Shown: one piece after another, positions 28,665 through 36,689 of the stretch
How positions within the stretch are numbered: position 1 is the first letter of the stretch
Layout: the number at the start of each line of letters is the position of its first letter
Origin: Vibrio gelatinilyticus
GTDB taxonomy: Bacteria; Pseudomonadota; Gammaproteobacteria; Enterobacterales; Vibrionaceae
Reading direction: 5' to 3'
Assembly (NCBI RefSeq): GCF_022836845.1
Contig: NZ_JAJNNZ010000022.1
Span: 1 to 40,501, forward strand
Length of the DNA stretch: 40,501 nt
The notes under the pieces: generated by a model
The model's input: the letters and a program-made list of their open reading frames with translations, nothing else
Told to the model about the DNA's origin: nothing
The model's database searches: none
Position numbers and translations under genes: made by a program

Positions 28665-31600
28665 CTAACCGATCCTTTTTAGTGGTTTAGAACGTTTAAA
28701 CAACTCGCGAATAGTATTTTCGTCTAATGGGTTATCTATTGATAAATCTTTTAGTGTCAAACTCCCATCCATCAGACGATCGATATTTTCCCAACCTTTC
28801 AATCTTGTCAGCATTAACTCCGTTAGTTGGTTGCCTACTACAAGTTGTTCCTCTTCTGAAAGAAAGAAGAGCTGTGGTTGGATACCATTTTTTGCCATCA
28901 TCCTATCAATCATTTGGGAGCGTCTGGTTACTGCTAAATCATCGCTACAGCTATGATATAGCTCAGCGTTCGAACACACCTCAGATAATTGGTGAAAACT
29001 GCTTACTTCATCCAACTCAACATCTAATGAAAATTTATGTGGAACAATAAGTTGAAAGTTATTCGTAGTGTTTTTTTGAAACTGGTTCATCAGCGTTTGA
29101 CAATTATGTATATGACGATGAATCGCGTTCATATCCGTTAGATATACATCTAGCTTCTTCGCTCGTGTTTCTATTTCCGAGTTAAGGTGCACTCGCTCAT
29201 TAACCAAGCCTCGCTTCTTGGATTTTAAAGCTAACTTCTCTGAGTTGTCTGCTTTAATTGTGTACAGATGGTGATCAATTACATCTATTTTTTCTGCAAT
29301 GTGGTCAAGCTTCAATTCTAGTGAGGTGTAACGGCTTGACAGAGTGTTAACAGCCAAACCTATTTCATTAAACATCGCAGCAAGTCCAACTAAAAAGGCG
29401 GGGCCTGTAATGAAGAATCGGCACTGAACGCAATTCTGCTCCCCCAAGTAACCAGCTGGAACTGGATGATATATATTAGCTTTCATAGCGACTGGGCAAC
29501 CACCCTCTGAACAAAAAGCCCCTCCTACTGGACAGATTCCGAAATCTTTCCAAAGATAACTAGAAGAAGGTCTAGCATTATCCAATAAGTTTATCGGCCC
29601 CATCGGTGAGCCGACCAATTGAGATTTAACTTCTTCAATTCTCTGTTGTTCAACGAATGATTTAAGTGTTTGTGTGGCCTTACTTAAAGCTTCCTTTTCG
29701 CCTAACTCCATTTTTTCTCGCAGATTCGCACCTGTTTGGTCACTTTTTGTGTAATAGATTGTCATAAGAATGCTGGAGTGACCGACCAGTTTCATTATGA
29801 CTTCTAAGGGAATACCGAACTCGTAGGCATATGCGTTAATCAAACTAACACGCATAGAATGGGGCGTATAAAGAGACTTGAATCTAGAAATGGCAATTTG
29901 AGTATGATTCTCTAACTCACCAATAACTTCATCATATGATAAGCCCCTGTATGTGGCTATTTTGTGATCGCTTTTGGATGAGAAAAAAAGAGCCGCCGCA
30001 AGCCTCGCTGATAAACGTCCGCTAAAAATCCCTGGCTCTTTTTCTCCATAATCTCTAAATAGGAAACAGTTAACCCCTTTTTGTTTACGCTGTATTTCAT
30101 TTAGATTGGTGCGTACACAATCTAGCCACTTTGTTGGCTCCTTGATTGGATTATATTTTTGTTGCCATTTTCTGAGCTTTATCAGCCAGTATGCCAATTC
30201 TATTGGCATGAAGGGAATTGTGTAACCTGAACCATCAAATTTGGTTTTGTTGGAAGTATAATGGACGCCAAATTCATCTTTTCCAGATTTACTTACCATA
30301 CCTTGTTGGTTCGTTAATCCAGCTAATCCTGACTTATTTTTCTTCCATAAGACCTGGCCATTTTTAAAGTCAGCTATTTCGTAGTCTGCCTCACCAGAAT
30401 CGCAATATACTATTTGCATACCTCGAGCCGGTAATTGCATGAGTGCATAGGTATAAGTCCAGTACATAGGAGTCCAAAGATAAGTTTTTCCATCCTCAAA
30501 CTTATAGACACAATCAGGATCGTTGCTATCTAACATAGAGTCATCATCAACTAAAATCCAATCAGATCGAAAACTATGTAAATGCACTAGGTCTGAGTAA
30601 TTTGGCTGCTTACTTATTGAATCTGATGTAAAAATCCACTCACGCCCCTCCTTGACATATTGATAGGGTAAGGCTAGTTTATTGGTTTCATGTACACTCG
30701 GAGTATCAGGCTCTCCAGAGAAATTGATATGTGCAAATGGATTTTTTGCCCCCTTTATATGAGCAATTTCGCCGGTTTCCTCATCTTCGATAACTAAGTA
30801 ATTTAAAATGACCCAATCCAGAAACTCGTTGATTGAGTAAATCCATTTTTTCTTACGAGTAACCGGAACCTGGTCAAGTAAGCTGCGCATTGGTTGAATA
30901 TTCGTTGATCTCCTAGTTAGAAAATCTAGAGGACATTTTTCTAAACCATTCGGTTCAATATACTCACGAACAAATTCACATAGATCTTTGGTTTTAACGT
31001 CTCCTGAGCGAGCAGTTTTCAAAAACTCTGTAATTTTATTGCCCCAAAGTCGCCAATCTTCAGTAAAGTATTTTACTTGGTAGGGGCGGGGGATTCCCCA
31101 AAAATCATAAGTGTTAGTCCATCCTTTTCCTTGATAATGCTCTTCTGGTTTTGCTGGAATTCTTGGGTCTTTCGATATAGCTCGAAGTTTTGTGTATTCA
31201 GAAAGACTGGTGATCTGGTTCTTTCTAATGATGCTTAATAGGTCTACATATTGGTAAGGGCGTACAATATCCAAAGCATCATACCAATTAGTCCAATCAG
31301 CAATGGATTTTTCAGGTTTAGATGGAAGTTGAGGGAAATCGGCTCTTTTTTTCCTATAGTCTACAGAATTTAATATTCTGGCTTTTTGGCACACAACTTT
31401 GAAGTCTTCTAAAGAAGTAATATTTTGGGGTAATAGAAACAGCGCCCAACTTTTCCACTCGTCTTTGTAGGATCGCGGGGGAATTGTAGGTAATTTGGGG
31501 TCTGCTTTATACTTTGCGTAGTATTGGGTGCTATTCGTAATACCAAGGTTACGTGAGGCATCACTCGCTTCAGCCAGGGTCTTGTATAATATTTTTTTGG

Positions 31601-32639
31601 TTTTACCCAAATAGGTATACCAATCGACCCAGCCCTTATAAGCACTAGGTTCTGAAGGTAGCAAAGGATCTTCCTTGTAGTACTTGAAGTAGTCCATTTG
31701 TGTCTTTATCCCTAATCGCGCTGTTGCCGCGATCGCCTCGTCTATTGTTTCATACTTGGTAGGCTTTGGTTTATTCAAAAACGAATACCACCCCTTCCAG
31801 TTTTCATATATCACATCCGGGGAAGCTGGAAGTCGCGGGTCCTTTCTATATCGCTTCCTATAGTCTGTTCGTGATGTTATTCCTATGTTAAGAGATGCTT
31901 TTTTAGCTTCTGATAAAGTTGAGTAATAAGTAGGTTTTGTTTTTCCCCAGAAATCATACCAACTAACCCACTCTTCACTATAAAATTGAGCTAAATCCGA
32001 CGGTAACTTTGGATCTTCTTTATAGCGTGCAAGATACTCTAATCTAGAGGTAACTCCCAAGAGCAATACTGCTGAACGTGCTTCTTTCAGTGATTCATAT
32101 TTTTTTTTGATTTGTCGTTCCAAAAAGCTAGGCCAACTAATCCACTCACGTGCGTAAACTTCATTTGGTTCACAAGGTAAACTAGAATCGCGTTTGTATA
32201 TTCTTTGGTACTCATTTTTGGATGTAGCACCGAGCTTAATTGCACTTATACTTGCTTCACGAAGAGTACTGTAGAAACTAGGTTTTCTCCGACTAAAGAA
32301 AACAGGCCAATTTTTCCATTTATATGAATATGTCCTAGGCGGATTGGCTGGCAACCTCGGGTCTCTCTTATAGTTTTTCATATATTCACTTTTGGTACGT
32401 ATTCCTAGTTTTTTAACAGCAACAGAAGCTTCTTCAATAGTCTCATATGGTTCTTTAGGAGGTCGATTGAACAAGTAACCCCAACCTTTCCATTCATTTG
32501 AATAGACATTTTCAGGTCGAGATGTCAGCCTAGAGTCTTCTTTATAACGTTTTAAATATTCTTTCCGAGTCGTTATATTGAGCGATTCAACCGCTCGTAT
32601 GACTGATAGCAAGGATGGATAAAATTGATTGCTTTTCAT
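28665..32639 (-). CDS. gmtZ: Gamma-Mobile-Trio integrase GmtZ with integrase repeat units
   Basis: 1324 aa. Residues 1 to about 525 hold about nine degenerate repeats of 55-60 aa with the pattern Y-x-T/S-L-x-E-A, LGI-T/S, Y-x-x-x-Y-K-x-D-P-x-L-P, and W-x-x-W-x-x-F. This is the phage-integrase repeat unit. The C-terminal half has tyrosine-recombinase features: an Arg in LPARGMQ (about 738), H-x-x-R in TPHSMR (about 925-928), VGHSS (about 953) and Y in MTIYYTK (about 963). A cysteine cluster (CPVGGAFCSEGGC and CVQC, about 1035-1075) and a coiled coil follow. Its ATG overlaps the gmtY stop by 4 nt. Confidence 0.88.
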   Translation of the reverse strand: MKSNQFYPSLLSVIRAVESLNITTRKEYLKRYKEDSRLTSRPENVYSNEWKGWGYLFNRPPKEPYETIEEASVAVKKLGIRTKSEYMKNYKRDPRLPANPPRTYSYKWKNWPVFFSRRKPSFYSTLREASISAIKLGATSKNEYQRIYKRDSSLPCEPNEVYAREWISWPSFLERQIKKKYESLKEARSAVLLLGVTSRLEYLARYKEDPKLPSDLAQFYSEEWVSWYDFWGKTKPTYYSTLSEAKKASLNIGITSRTDYRKRYRKDPRLPASPDVIYENWKGWYSFLNKPKPTKYETIDEAIAATARLGIKTQMDYFKYYKEDPLLPSEPSAYKGWVDWYTYLGKTKKILYKTLAEASDASRNLGITNSTQYYAKYKADPKLPTIPPRSYKDEWKSWALFLLPQNITSLEDFKVVCQKARILNSVDYRKKRADFPQLPSKPEKSIADWTNWYDALDIVRPYQYVDLLSIIRKNQITSLSEYTKLRAISKDPRIPAKPEEHYQGKGWTNTYDFWGIPRPYQVKYFTEDWRLWGNKITEFLKTARSGDVKTKDLCEFVREYIEPNGLEKCPLDFLTRRSTNIQPMRSLLDQVPVTRKKKWIYSINEFLDWVILNYLVIEDEETGEIAHIKGAKNPFAHINFSGEPDTPSVHETNKLALPYQYVKEGREWIFTSDSISKQPNYSDLVHLHSFRSDWILVDDDSMLDSNDPDCVYKFEDGKTYLWTPMYWTYTYALMQLPARGMQIVYCDSGEADYEIADFKNGQVLWKKNKSGLAGLTNQQGMVSKSGKDEFGVHYTSNKTKFDGSGYTIPFMPIELAYWLIKLRKWQQKYNPIKEPTKWLDCVRTNLNEIQRKQKGVNCFLFRDYGEKEPGIFSGRLSARLAAALFFSSKSDHKIATYRGLSYDEVIGELENHTQIAISRFKSLYTPHSMRVSLINAYAYEFGIPLEVIMKLVGHSSILMTIYYTKSDQTGANLREKMELGEKEALSKATQTLKSFVEQQRIEEVKSQLVGSPMGPINLLDNARPSSSYLWKDFGICPVGGAFCSEGGCPVAMKANIYHPVPAGYLGEQNCVQCRFFITGPAFLVGLAAMFNEIGLAVNTLSSRYTSLELKLDHIAEKIDVIDHHLYTIKADNSEKLALKSKKRGLVNERVHLNSEIETRAKKLDVYLTDMNAIHRHIHNCQTLMNQFQKNTTNNFQLIVPHKFSLDVELDEVSSFHQLSEVCSNAELYHSCSDDLAVTRRSQMIDRMMAKNGIQPQLFFLSEEEQLVVGNQLTELMLTRLKGWENIDRLMDGSLTLKDLSIDNPLDENTIRELFKRSKPLKRIG

Positions 32640-33931
32640 ATGACGTTGCGAAATAGTTCTCTAATTTCAGAATCAGTTCGTTTTAAGTAAACTAAACAAC
32701 TGTCAGGGCTTTTATGATGCATCGCTTTTTGAATTTCTAGCTGAGAAAAACCTCTTTGGCTTAATCTGTAGCCGTAGGAATGGCGATGTGCATGTGGGGT
32801 TGTCCCTAGCGATTTGGAAGGTTCGAGCCCAATCCGCTGTACTGCTCTATTGTGTTTTTGATTGAAATTTTTCTTACTCTCCGGACTACCTTTTGAGTTC
32901 ACAAATAAGAAAGGAGATTCAGAAGCAGGTTTAGTCGAAAGGTATTTTTGCAATAACAGAGTAAACTCAACTGCTTTACTTGCTGGATAAAACATGACAT
33001 CAAAAGACAGATTTCGATTTGTAAGTAAGGGTCCTTTCCAGCCAGCGTAGAGTCTATGGCTTCTCGAATATTCATTCCGTGGATTCAGTCGGTATTTGTT
33101 AGCCAAGTATTCATTTCGTTTACTGAAACGTTCATCTGGAGACGTTCCATCACTAGGATGGAAAACCGATATAAGGGCTGAACCTGACTGTGGATCTATT
33201 GATATGTCACCGGTATATATGTGGAAACACTCTGACAGTCGTAGCCCACCGAAATGCATCAACATTACGATCAACTGACTAGCATAATCCGGCTCACCTG
33301 CAGCAGAAACAAACCCATGTAGAAGTAAGTCTTCAATTCGGTCTTCTGGAAATCGGTATACCGCTTCGACATCAACAAAATGCCTCTCAGGTCCACGAAT
33401 CTTTCTAGCAAATGAGAATGGCTGTTGGGATGGTTTAGTCAAGTGATTCAAAAAGCTACGACTGCTCCTCCTGTAGTAAGCACACCATTGCAAGCGCTGT
33501 TCTGCATGAGTTGCTTTTCTTAAGGGGTTTAGCTTCGGTAAGTCAGTGCCGTGTATAGTGTCTAAATAGTCGCAGTAATAGGTAATATGACCAAGAAGAA
33601 CATTCACGTCTTCATTTCGCCGAGGCCCCCAGAACAAACCAGAGTTATCTTGCCCATCTTGAATGGTTCCGAACTGTAATGTCTCAACAAAAGCTCTAAG
33701 TAATTCTGTAGCCGATGAGAAGAGCCCTACTTGCCGCTCAATGAACTTTAAGAGCAGCTCAACGGCAAAGATATTCCGTTCGATCCAAGATGGTGATTTC
33801 GCTCGATTGTTATATAAAAAACGCAAATGAGAAAGTAACAGCCCATTTTCAGTGAAGATAGCCGGAAAATATAACGAAGAGGCACCACTCCTCACTTTGT
33901 AATTGACTCGTCGTTTTATTACGAAGCTCAT
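32636..33931 (-). CDS. gmtY: Gamma-Mobile-Trio tyrosine recombinase GmtY
   Basis: 431 aa. A core-binding N-terminal part runs to about residue 175. The catalytic domain shows R231 in GGLRLSEC, H380-x-x-R383 in TPHAHRHS, H406 in MHHKS and the nucleophile Y415 in CLVYLKR. All key residues are present, so it should be active. It overlaps the 61-aa gene upstream (ATGA, 4 nt) and gmtZ downstream (ATGA, 4 nt), giving a translationally coupled operon near the right end of the island. Confidence 0.9.
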   Translation of the reverse strand: MSFVIKRRVNYKVRSGASSLYFPAIFTENGLLLSHLRFLYNNRAKSPSWIERNIFAVELLLKFIERQVGLFSSATELLRAFVETLQFGTIQDGQDNSGLFWGPRRNEDVNVLLGHITYYCDYLDTIHGTDLPKLNPLRKATHAEQRLQWCAYYRRSSRSFLNHLTKPSQQPFSFARKIRGPERHFVDVEAVYRFPEDRIEDLLLHGFVSAAGEPDYASQLIVMLMHFGGLRLSECFHIYTGDISIDPQSGSALISVFHPSDGTSPDERFSKRNEYLANKYRLNPRNEYSRSHRLYAGWKGPLLTNRNLSFDVMFYPASKAVEFTLLLQKYLSTKPASESPFLFVNSKGSPESKKNFNQKHNRAVQRIGLEPSKSLGTTPHAHRHSYGYRLSQRGFSQLEIQKAMHHKSPDSCLVYLKRTDSEIRELFRNVI

Positions 33932-34113
33932 TTATCGACTTTGGACAGAAAATCATTCCATCCAGACCAACTAGGGCTATAGTAGCGAGTCATACTTATA
34001 GGCATGTGCTTGAACTGCTTTAACGCTTTTTGTTCAGATTTTCTCCTACCTAGGAGATCCGAGTTATTTTTAAACAACTCGTTCCAGCCTTTCCATTGTT
34101 TGTCATTTTTCAT
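33928..34113 (-). CDS. 61-aa W-motif protein, first gene of the recombinase operon
   Basis: A basic 61-aa protein with two copies of a W-x-G-W-N-x-x-F/L motif: WKGWNELF near the start and WSGWNDFL near the end. The motif matches the end of each GmtZ repeat unit (for example EWKGWGYLF). Its stop overlaps the gmtY start by 4 nt, which argues that it is a genuine gene. It may be an accessory DNA-binding factor built from the same repeat fold, or a shortened repeat protein. I know of no named family for a stand-alone version. Confidence 0.7.
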   Translation of the reverse strand: MKNDKQWKGWNELFKNNSDLLGRRKSEQKALKQFKHMPISMTRYYSPSWSGWNDFLSKVDK

Positions 34114-34128
34114 AGAAAACCTTGCTAA

Positions 34129-34145
34129 ACTAAGAAATCCTTAAC
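34129..34145. promoter_or_regulatory. imperfect third operator upstream of the recombinase operon
   Basis: ACTAAG-AAATC-CTTAAC has the same half-sites and 5-nt spacing as the operators at 26657 and 26691, with 13 of 17 positions identical to the latter. It lies 16-32 bp upstream of the 61-aa gene start, where a repressor would block transcription or translation of the recombinase operon. A further CTTAGT is at 34152-34157. Confidence 0.55.
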
Positions 34146-34191
34146 ATACTACTTAGTATATAGTTGATAGTTCTTACCTTAGCCAGTATTT

Positions 34192-34244
34192 AGTTGAGGT
34201 GTTCAATCTTAGAGATTAAAGGGGGATTTATTTAGAAATAGTAC
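34192..34244. repeat. right-end recombinase-type repeats of the island
   Basis: AGTTGAGGTGT (34192-34202) and GAAATAGTAC (34235-34244) are exact inverted matches of left-end motifs at 18027-18037 and 18003-18012. The spacing between the two motifs differs between ends (about 24 versus 42 bp), so they are modular sites rather than one long inverted repeat. The gap 34114-34270 has no gene. Confidence 0.6.
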
Positions 34245-34270
34245 GGGGAATAGAGTAGAACTAATATACC

Positions 34271-34615
34271 TTTAACAAGCGTTTGTTAAGACAAATTGAC
34301 CGCAGGGTGCGTTTCTTACGTAAATTTTTGCCTGAAGTCACCATTGTTGATTACTCACCACAGCAAGAAGGGAAAGTCTTCTTCGGAGCTTGGGTCGAAA
34401 TCGAGAATGACGCGGGCGAGATAATGAACTTCAGGATAGTCGGCCCAGAAGAGATTTACGGAGGCAGTAAAGGGTACATTTCTATCGACTCGCCAATGGC
34501 AAGGGCACTGCTTAAAAAAGAAGTGGATGACGAGTTCTCAGTAACCACTCCTGACGGTGAGAAAGAGTGGTTTATCAATTCGATTGAATACGAAAAAGAA
34601 CCCCCATCCAATTAG
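34271..34615 (+). pseudogene. greB: greB, 3' fragment of the chromosomal copy
   Basis: Continues the GreB reading from FNKRLLRQIDRRVRF through the intact C-terminal FKBP-like domain to a stop at 34613-34615 (114 codons). Together with 17776-17916 it would make a GreB of about 163 aa once the island is removed. It has no proper start or ribosome binding site, since the first possible start inside it would lack the acidic tip, so it should not give functional GreB. Confidence 0.95.
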
Positions 34616-34634
34616 CGCTTGTCACGCCACAATG

Positions 34635-35486
34635 TTAAGCCGGCACAGTGGCTTCATATGATGTTCTTTTGCTCTTAAGCGCCTTTTGATAGTGGCAAAG
34701 ACTGAGGAAGTCGCTGGTATCACTGAAAACACAATGAAAAAATGGATTCTGCATGAGCAGATCCATATGGCATTCATAAACAGAGATCCCTTTGTATTGG
34801 GACTTTTCTTCAATATAGAAATCGTTCATCAGGGACTTGAAGTAAGGCAGCTTGGCGTTGAAGATCACCTTTTTTCCCTGAAAAAGTCGGCAAGCTCGTT
34901 GATGCATCTGTAAGTAGATATCCTTGGTCAGCCCCATATTGCTTAGCAGGCAAAGCGTGCCGTGACTATCCATGCCATAGGCGATATGACCCATAATGGC
35001 ATTTTTATGGAAAGCCACGACGACGTTAATATCCTGAATGCCTAAAAACAGCACCAACTCCTTGAGTTCGACTTGACGGTAGGCATGATGAGCATACAGG
35101 ATCTGCTCTTTTAGCGAGGCGGTGAGGCCAGACCATGGATACTTTTCAATTCTTTCAACCTCATAAGGGTAGACCGGCTCAATGTCGTTAAAGAAAGTGT
35201 TGTATTTCGCCGCCGCCTTAACGGTTTTTTTCTCACCCTCGTCATAGTCATAGGGCTGCTCAAAGAAAGTGGCAACCCCCACTCTGCGCATCAGCGAAGG
35301 TAATCCATTACCGTGTTCCCACTTACTTAGCATCGGTTGATTGACGCCGAGAAAAGCGTGATGTGATGAGCTGAGCTTTTCCACCAGCTCGAGTTGCGAC
35401 AAGCTGTGCAGGTGCCGCCAGTGTTTGAGCGCCGAGGCAAAGTGACATTTTGAGAAAGTCACATTGTTATTGATGATGTCAGACAT
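34635..35486 (-). CDS. XRE-type transcriptional regulator with large C-terminal domain
   Basis: 283 aa from the ATG at 35486, which has GGAGAG at an ideal distance; an ATG four codons earlier overlaps that site. Residues about 10-75 form a helix-turn-helix with HSLSQLELVEKLSS and LGVNQPMLSKWEHGNGLPSL. The remaining 200 residues contain an acyltransferase-like region (LFLGIQDINVVVAFHKNAIMG) whose family I cannot name. It is divergent from ompR with two ACCGTT/AACGGT palindromes in the shared region. Outside the island and part of the core chromosome. Confidence 0.75.
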   Translation of the reverse strand: MSDIINNNVTFSKCHFASALKHWRHLHSLSQLELVEKLSSSHHAFLGVNQPMLSKWEHGNGLPSLMRRVGVATFFEQPYDYDEGEKKTVKAAAKYNTFFNDIEPVYPYEVERIEKYPWSGLTASLKEQILYAHHAYRQVELKELVLFLGIQDINVVVAFHKNAIMGHIAYGMDSHGTLCLLSNMGLTKDIYLQMHQRACRLFQGKKVIFNAKLPYFKSLMNDFYIEEKSQYKGISVYECHMDLLMQNPFFHCVFSDTSDFLSLCHYQKALKSKRTSYEATVPA

Positions 35487-35618
35487 TGAGCTCTCCACTG
35501 TCAGCTTGGTTCAGTACGTATTTTACCCAAAGACATCGCTAATTAGATCCCTTGGGCAAATAAACTGTATTTCAATAAGTTACAGAGCTAACTCTCTTTT
35601 TTAGCCGATAAGAAATAT

Positions 35619-35632
35619 CACCGTTAACGGTG
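35619..35632. promoter_or_regulatory. CACCGTTAACGGTG palindrome in the XRE-ompR region
   Basis: A perfect 14-bp palindrome in the 365-bp divergent gap 35487-35851. A second site with the same half-sites, ACCGTT-N5-AACGGT, lies at 35777-35793 close to ompR. Possibly operators of the adjacent XRE regulator. The rest of the gap is AT-rich promoter DNA without an ORF. Confidence 0.5.
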
Positions 35633-35851
35633 TTTGTGGTCAGGTGCTAAGCAAAGTCATTGAAGTAAAAGAAAATTACGCTCATCAATGCATCGCACCA
35701 CATCCATTTATGAGCCATAATTAACACCTGTTAACAATTACGTGCGCATTTTTTGCCCATGAAATGTTACATTTAGACCGTTACTCGAACGGTGTACGTG
35801 AAAGCGCGTACGAAGAGTATGTTGAATGCCTTAATAGTGGTGGAATCGAAT

Positions 35852-36574
35852 ATGCAAGAAAATCATAAGATTTTGGTTGTTGATGATGATGCGCGTTTAC
35901 GTGCATTGCTAGAGCGTTACTTATCAGAGCAAGGATTCCAAGTACGCAGTGTTGCTAACAGTGAGCAGATGGACCGCCTGTTAACCCGTGAAAATTTTCA
36001 TCTAATGGTATTGGACTTGATGCTACCAGGTGAAGATGGATTGTCTATTTGTCGTCGTTTGCGCAACGCCAACAATATGTTGCCTATTTTGATGCTGACC
36101 GCGAAAGGTGATGAGGTTGATCGAATTGTCGGGCTCGAAGTGGGGGCCGATGATTACTTGCCAAAACCGTTTAATCCAAGAGAACTTTTAGCTCGTATCA
36201 AGGCCGTTTTACGTCGTCAGGTGATTGAAGCTCCGGGTGCGCCAAGCACTGAGGAAGCGGTTGTCGAGTTTGGTGAGTTTAGGCTCAACCTTGGTACGAG
36301 AGAGATGTTCCGAGGCGAAGAAGCGATGCCACTCACCTCTGGTGAGTTTGCTGTGTTAAAGGCACTCGTTACTAATGCTCGCGAGCCAATGTCGCGTGAT
36401 AAATTAATGAACATGGCCAGAGGTCGTGAATACTCTGCGATGGAGCGCTCCATTGATGTTCAGATTTCTCGTCTGCGCCGCATGTTAGAAGTTGATCCAA
36501 GCAAACCGCGTTATATCCAAACGGTTTGGGGGCTTGGCTACGTCTTCGTACCAGACGGCAAAGAAGCACAGTAA
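35852..36574 (+). CDS. ompR: osmolarity response regulator OmpR
   Basis: 240 aa when started at the ATG at 35852 (MQENHKILVVDDDARLRALL), matching the conserved OmpR start; a 20-codon upstream extension is not conserved. The receiver domain has acidic residues D11-D13, the phospho-acceptor D55 in LDLMLPG and K in PKPFNPREL. The C-terminal winged helix ends with RYIQTVWGLGYVFVPDG. It works with EnvZ, 115 bp downstream, in porin and envelope control. Confidence 0.97.
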   Translation: MQENHKILVVDDDARLRALLERYLSEQGFQVRSVANSEQMDRLLTRENFHLMVLDLMLPGEDGLSICRRLRNANNMLPILMLTAKGDEVDRIVGLEVGADDYLPKPFNPRELLARIKAVLRRQVIEAPGAPSTEEAVVEFGEFRLNLGTREMFRGEEAMPLTSGEFAVLKALVTNAREPMSRDKLMNMARGREYSAMERSIDVQISRLRRMLEVDPSKPRYIQTVWGLGYVFVPDGKEAQ

Positions 36575-36581
36575 GAAAGCG

Positions 36582-36606
36582 GGCTCTGAAGTGATTCAGG
36601 GCCTTT
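36582..36606 (+). terminator. hairpin with T run between ompR and envZ
   Basis: GGCTCTGAA / TTCAGGGCC (one T-G pair) around a 4-nt loop, followed by TTTTCTTT. It suggests partial termination after ompR, lowering envZ, or an independent envZ promoter in 36612-36680. Confidence 0.7.
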
Positions 36607-36689
36607 TCTTTATCGAGTAGGTCGACGATGTTATTTTTGATTCCGTTAATACTTAAACTTCAACCATCATTTAATGCTAGGAAGGCATC

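Larger units (their letters stand above)
17917..34270. mobile_element. Gamma-Mobile-Trio-type genomic island inserted in greB
   Basis: Boundaries are set by loss of greB reading after codon 47 on the left and its resumption (FNKRLLRQIDRR) at 34271 on the right; the exact crossover is uncertain by several bases. A recombinase operon (gmtY-gmtZ-gmtX type) lies at the right end, with subterminal inverted motifs at both ends and a full replacement greB inside. Cargo includes two helicases, an ATPase-STAS-membrane operon, regulators and a decayed IS. No relaxase or type IV secretion genes are present, so it would need another vehicle for cell-to-cell transfer. Confidence 0.93.

Noticed and set aside
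31000..32639. Regularly spaced repeated DNA resembling a repeat array or CRISPR
   Set aside because: The periodicity (about 170-180 bp) comes from degenerate protein repeats in gmtZ. There are no short identical repeats with unique spacers.
17917..34270. Integrative conjugative element or prophage
   Set aside because: No relaxase, coupling protein, type IV secretion, capsid or terminase genes are present.
34283..34615. A short stand-alone GreB-like gene starting inside the 3' fragment
   Set aside because: It lacks the acidic coiled-coil tip and a ribosome binding site; it is the detached 3' half of host greB.
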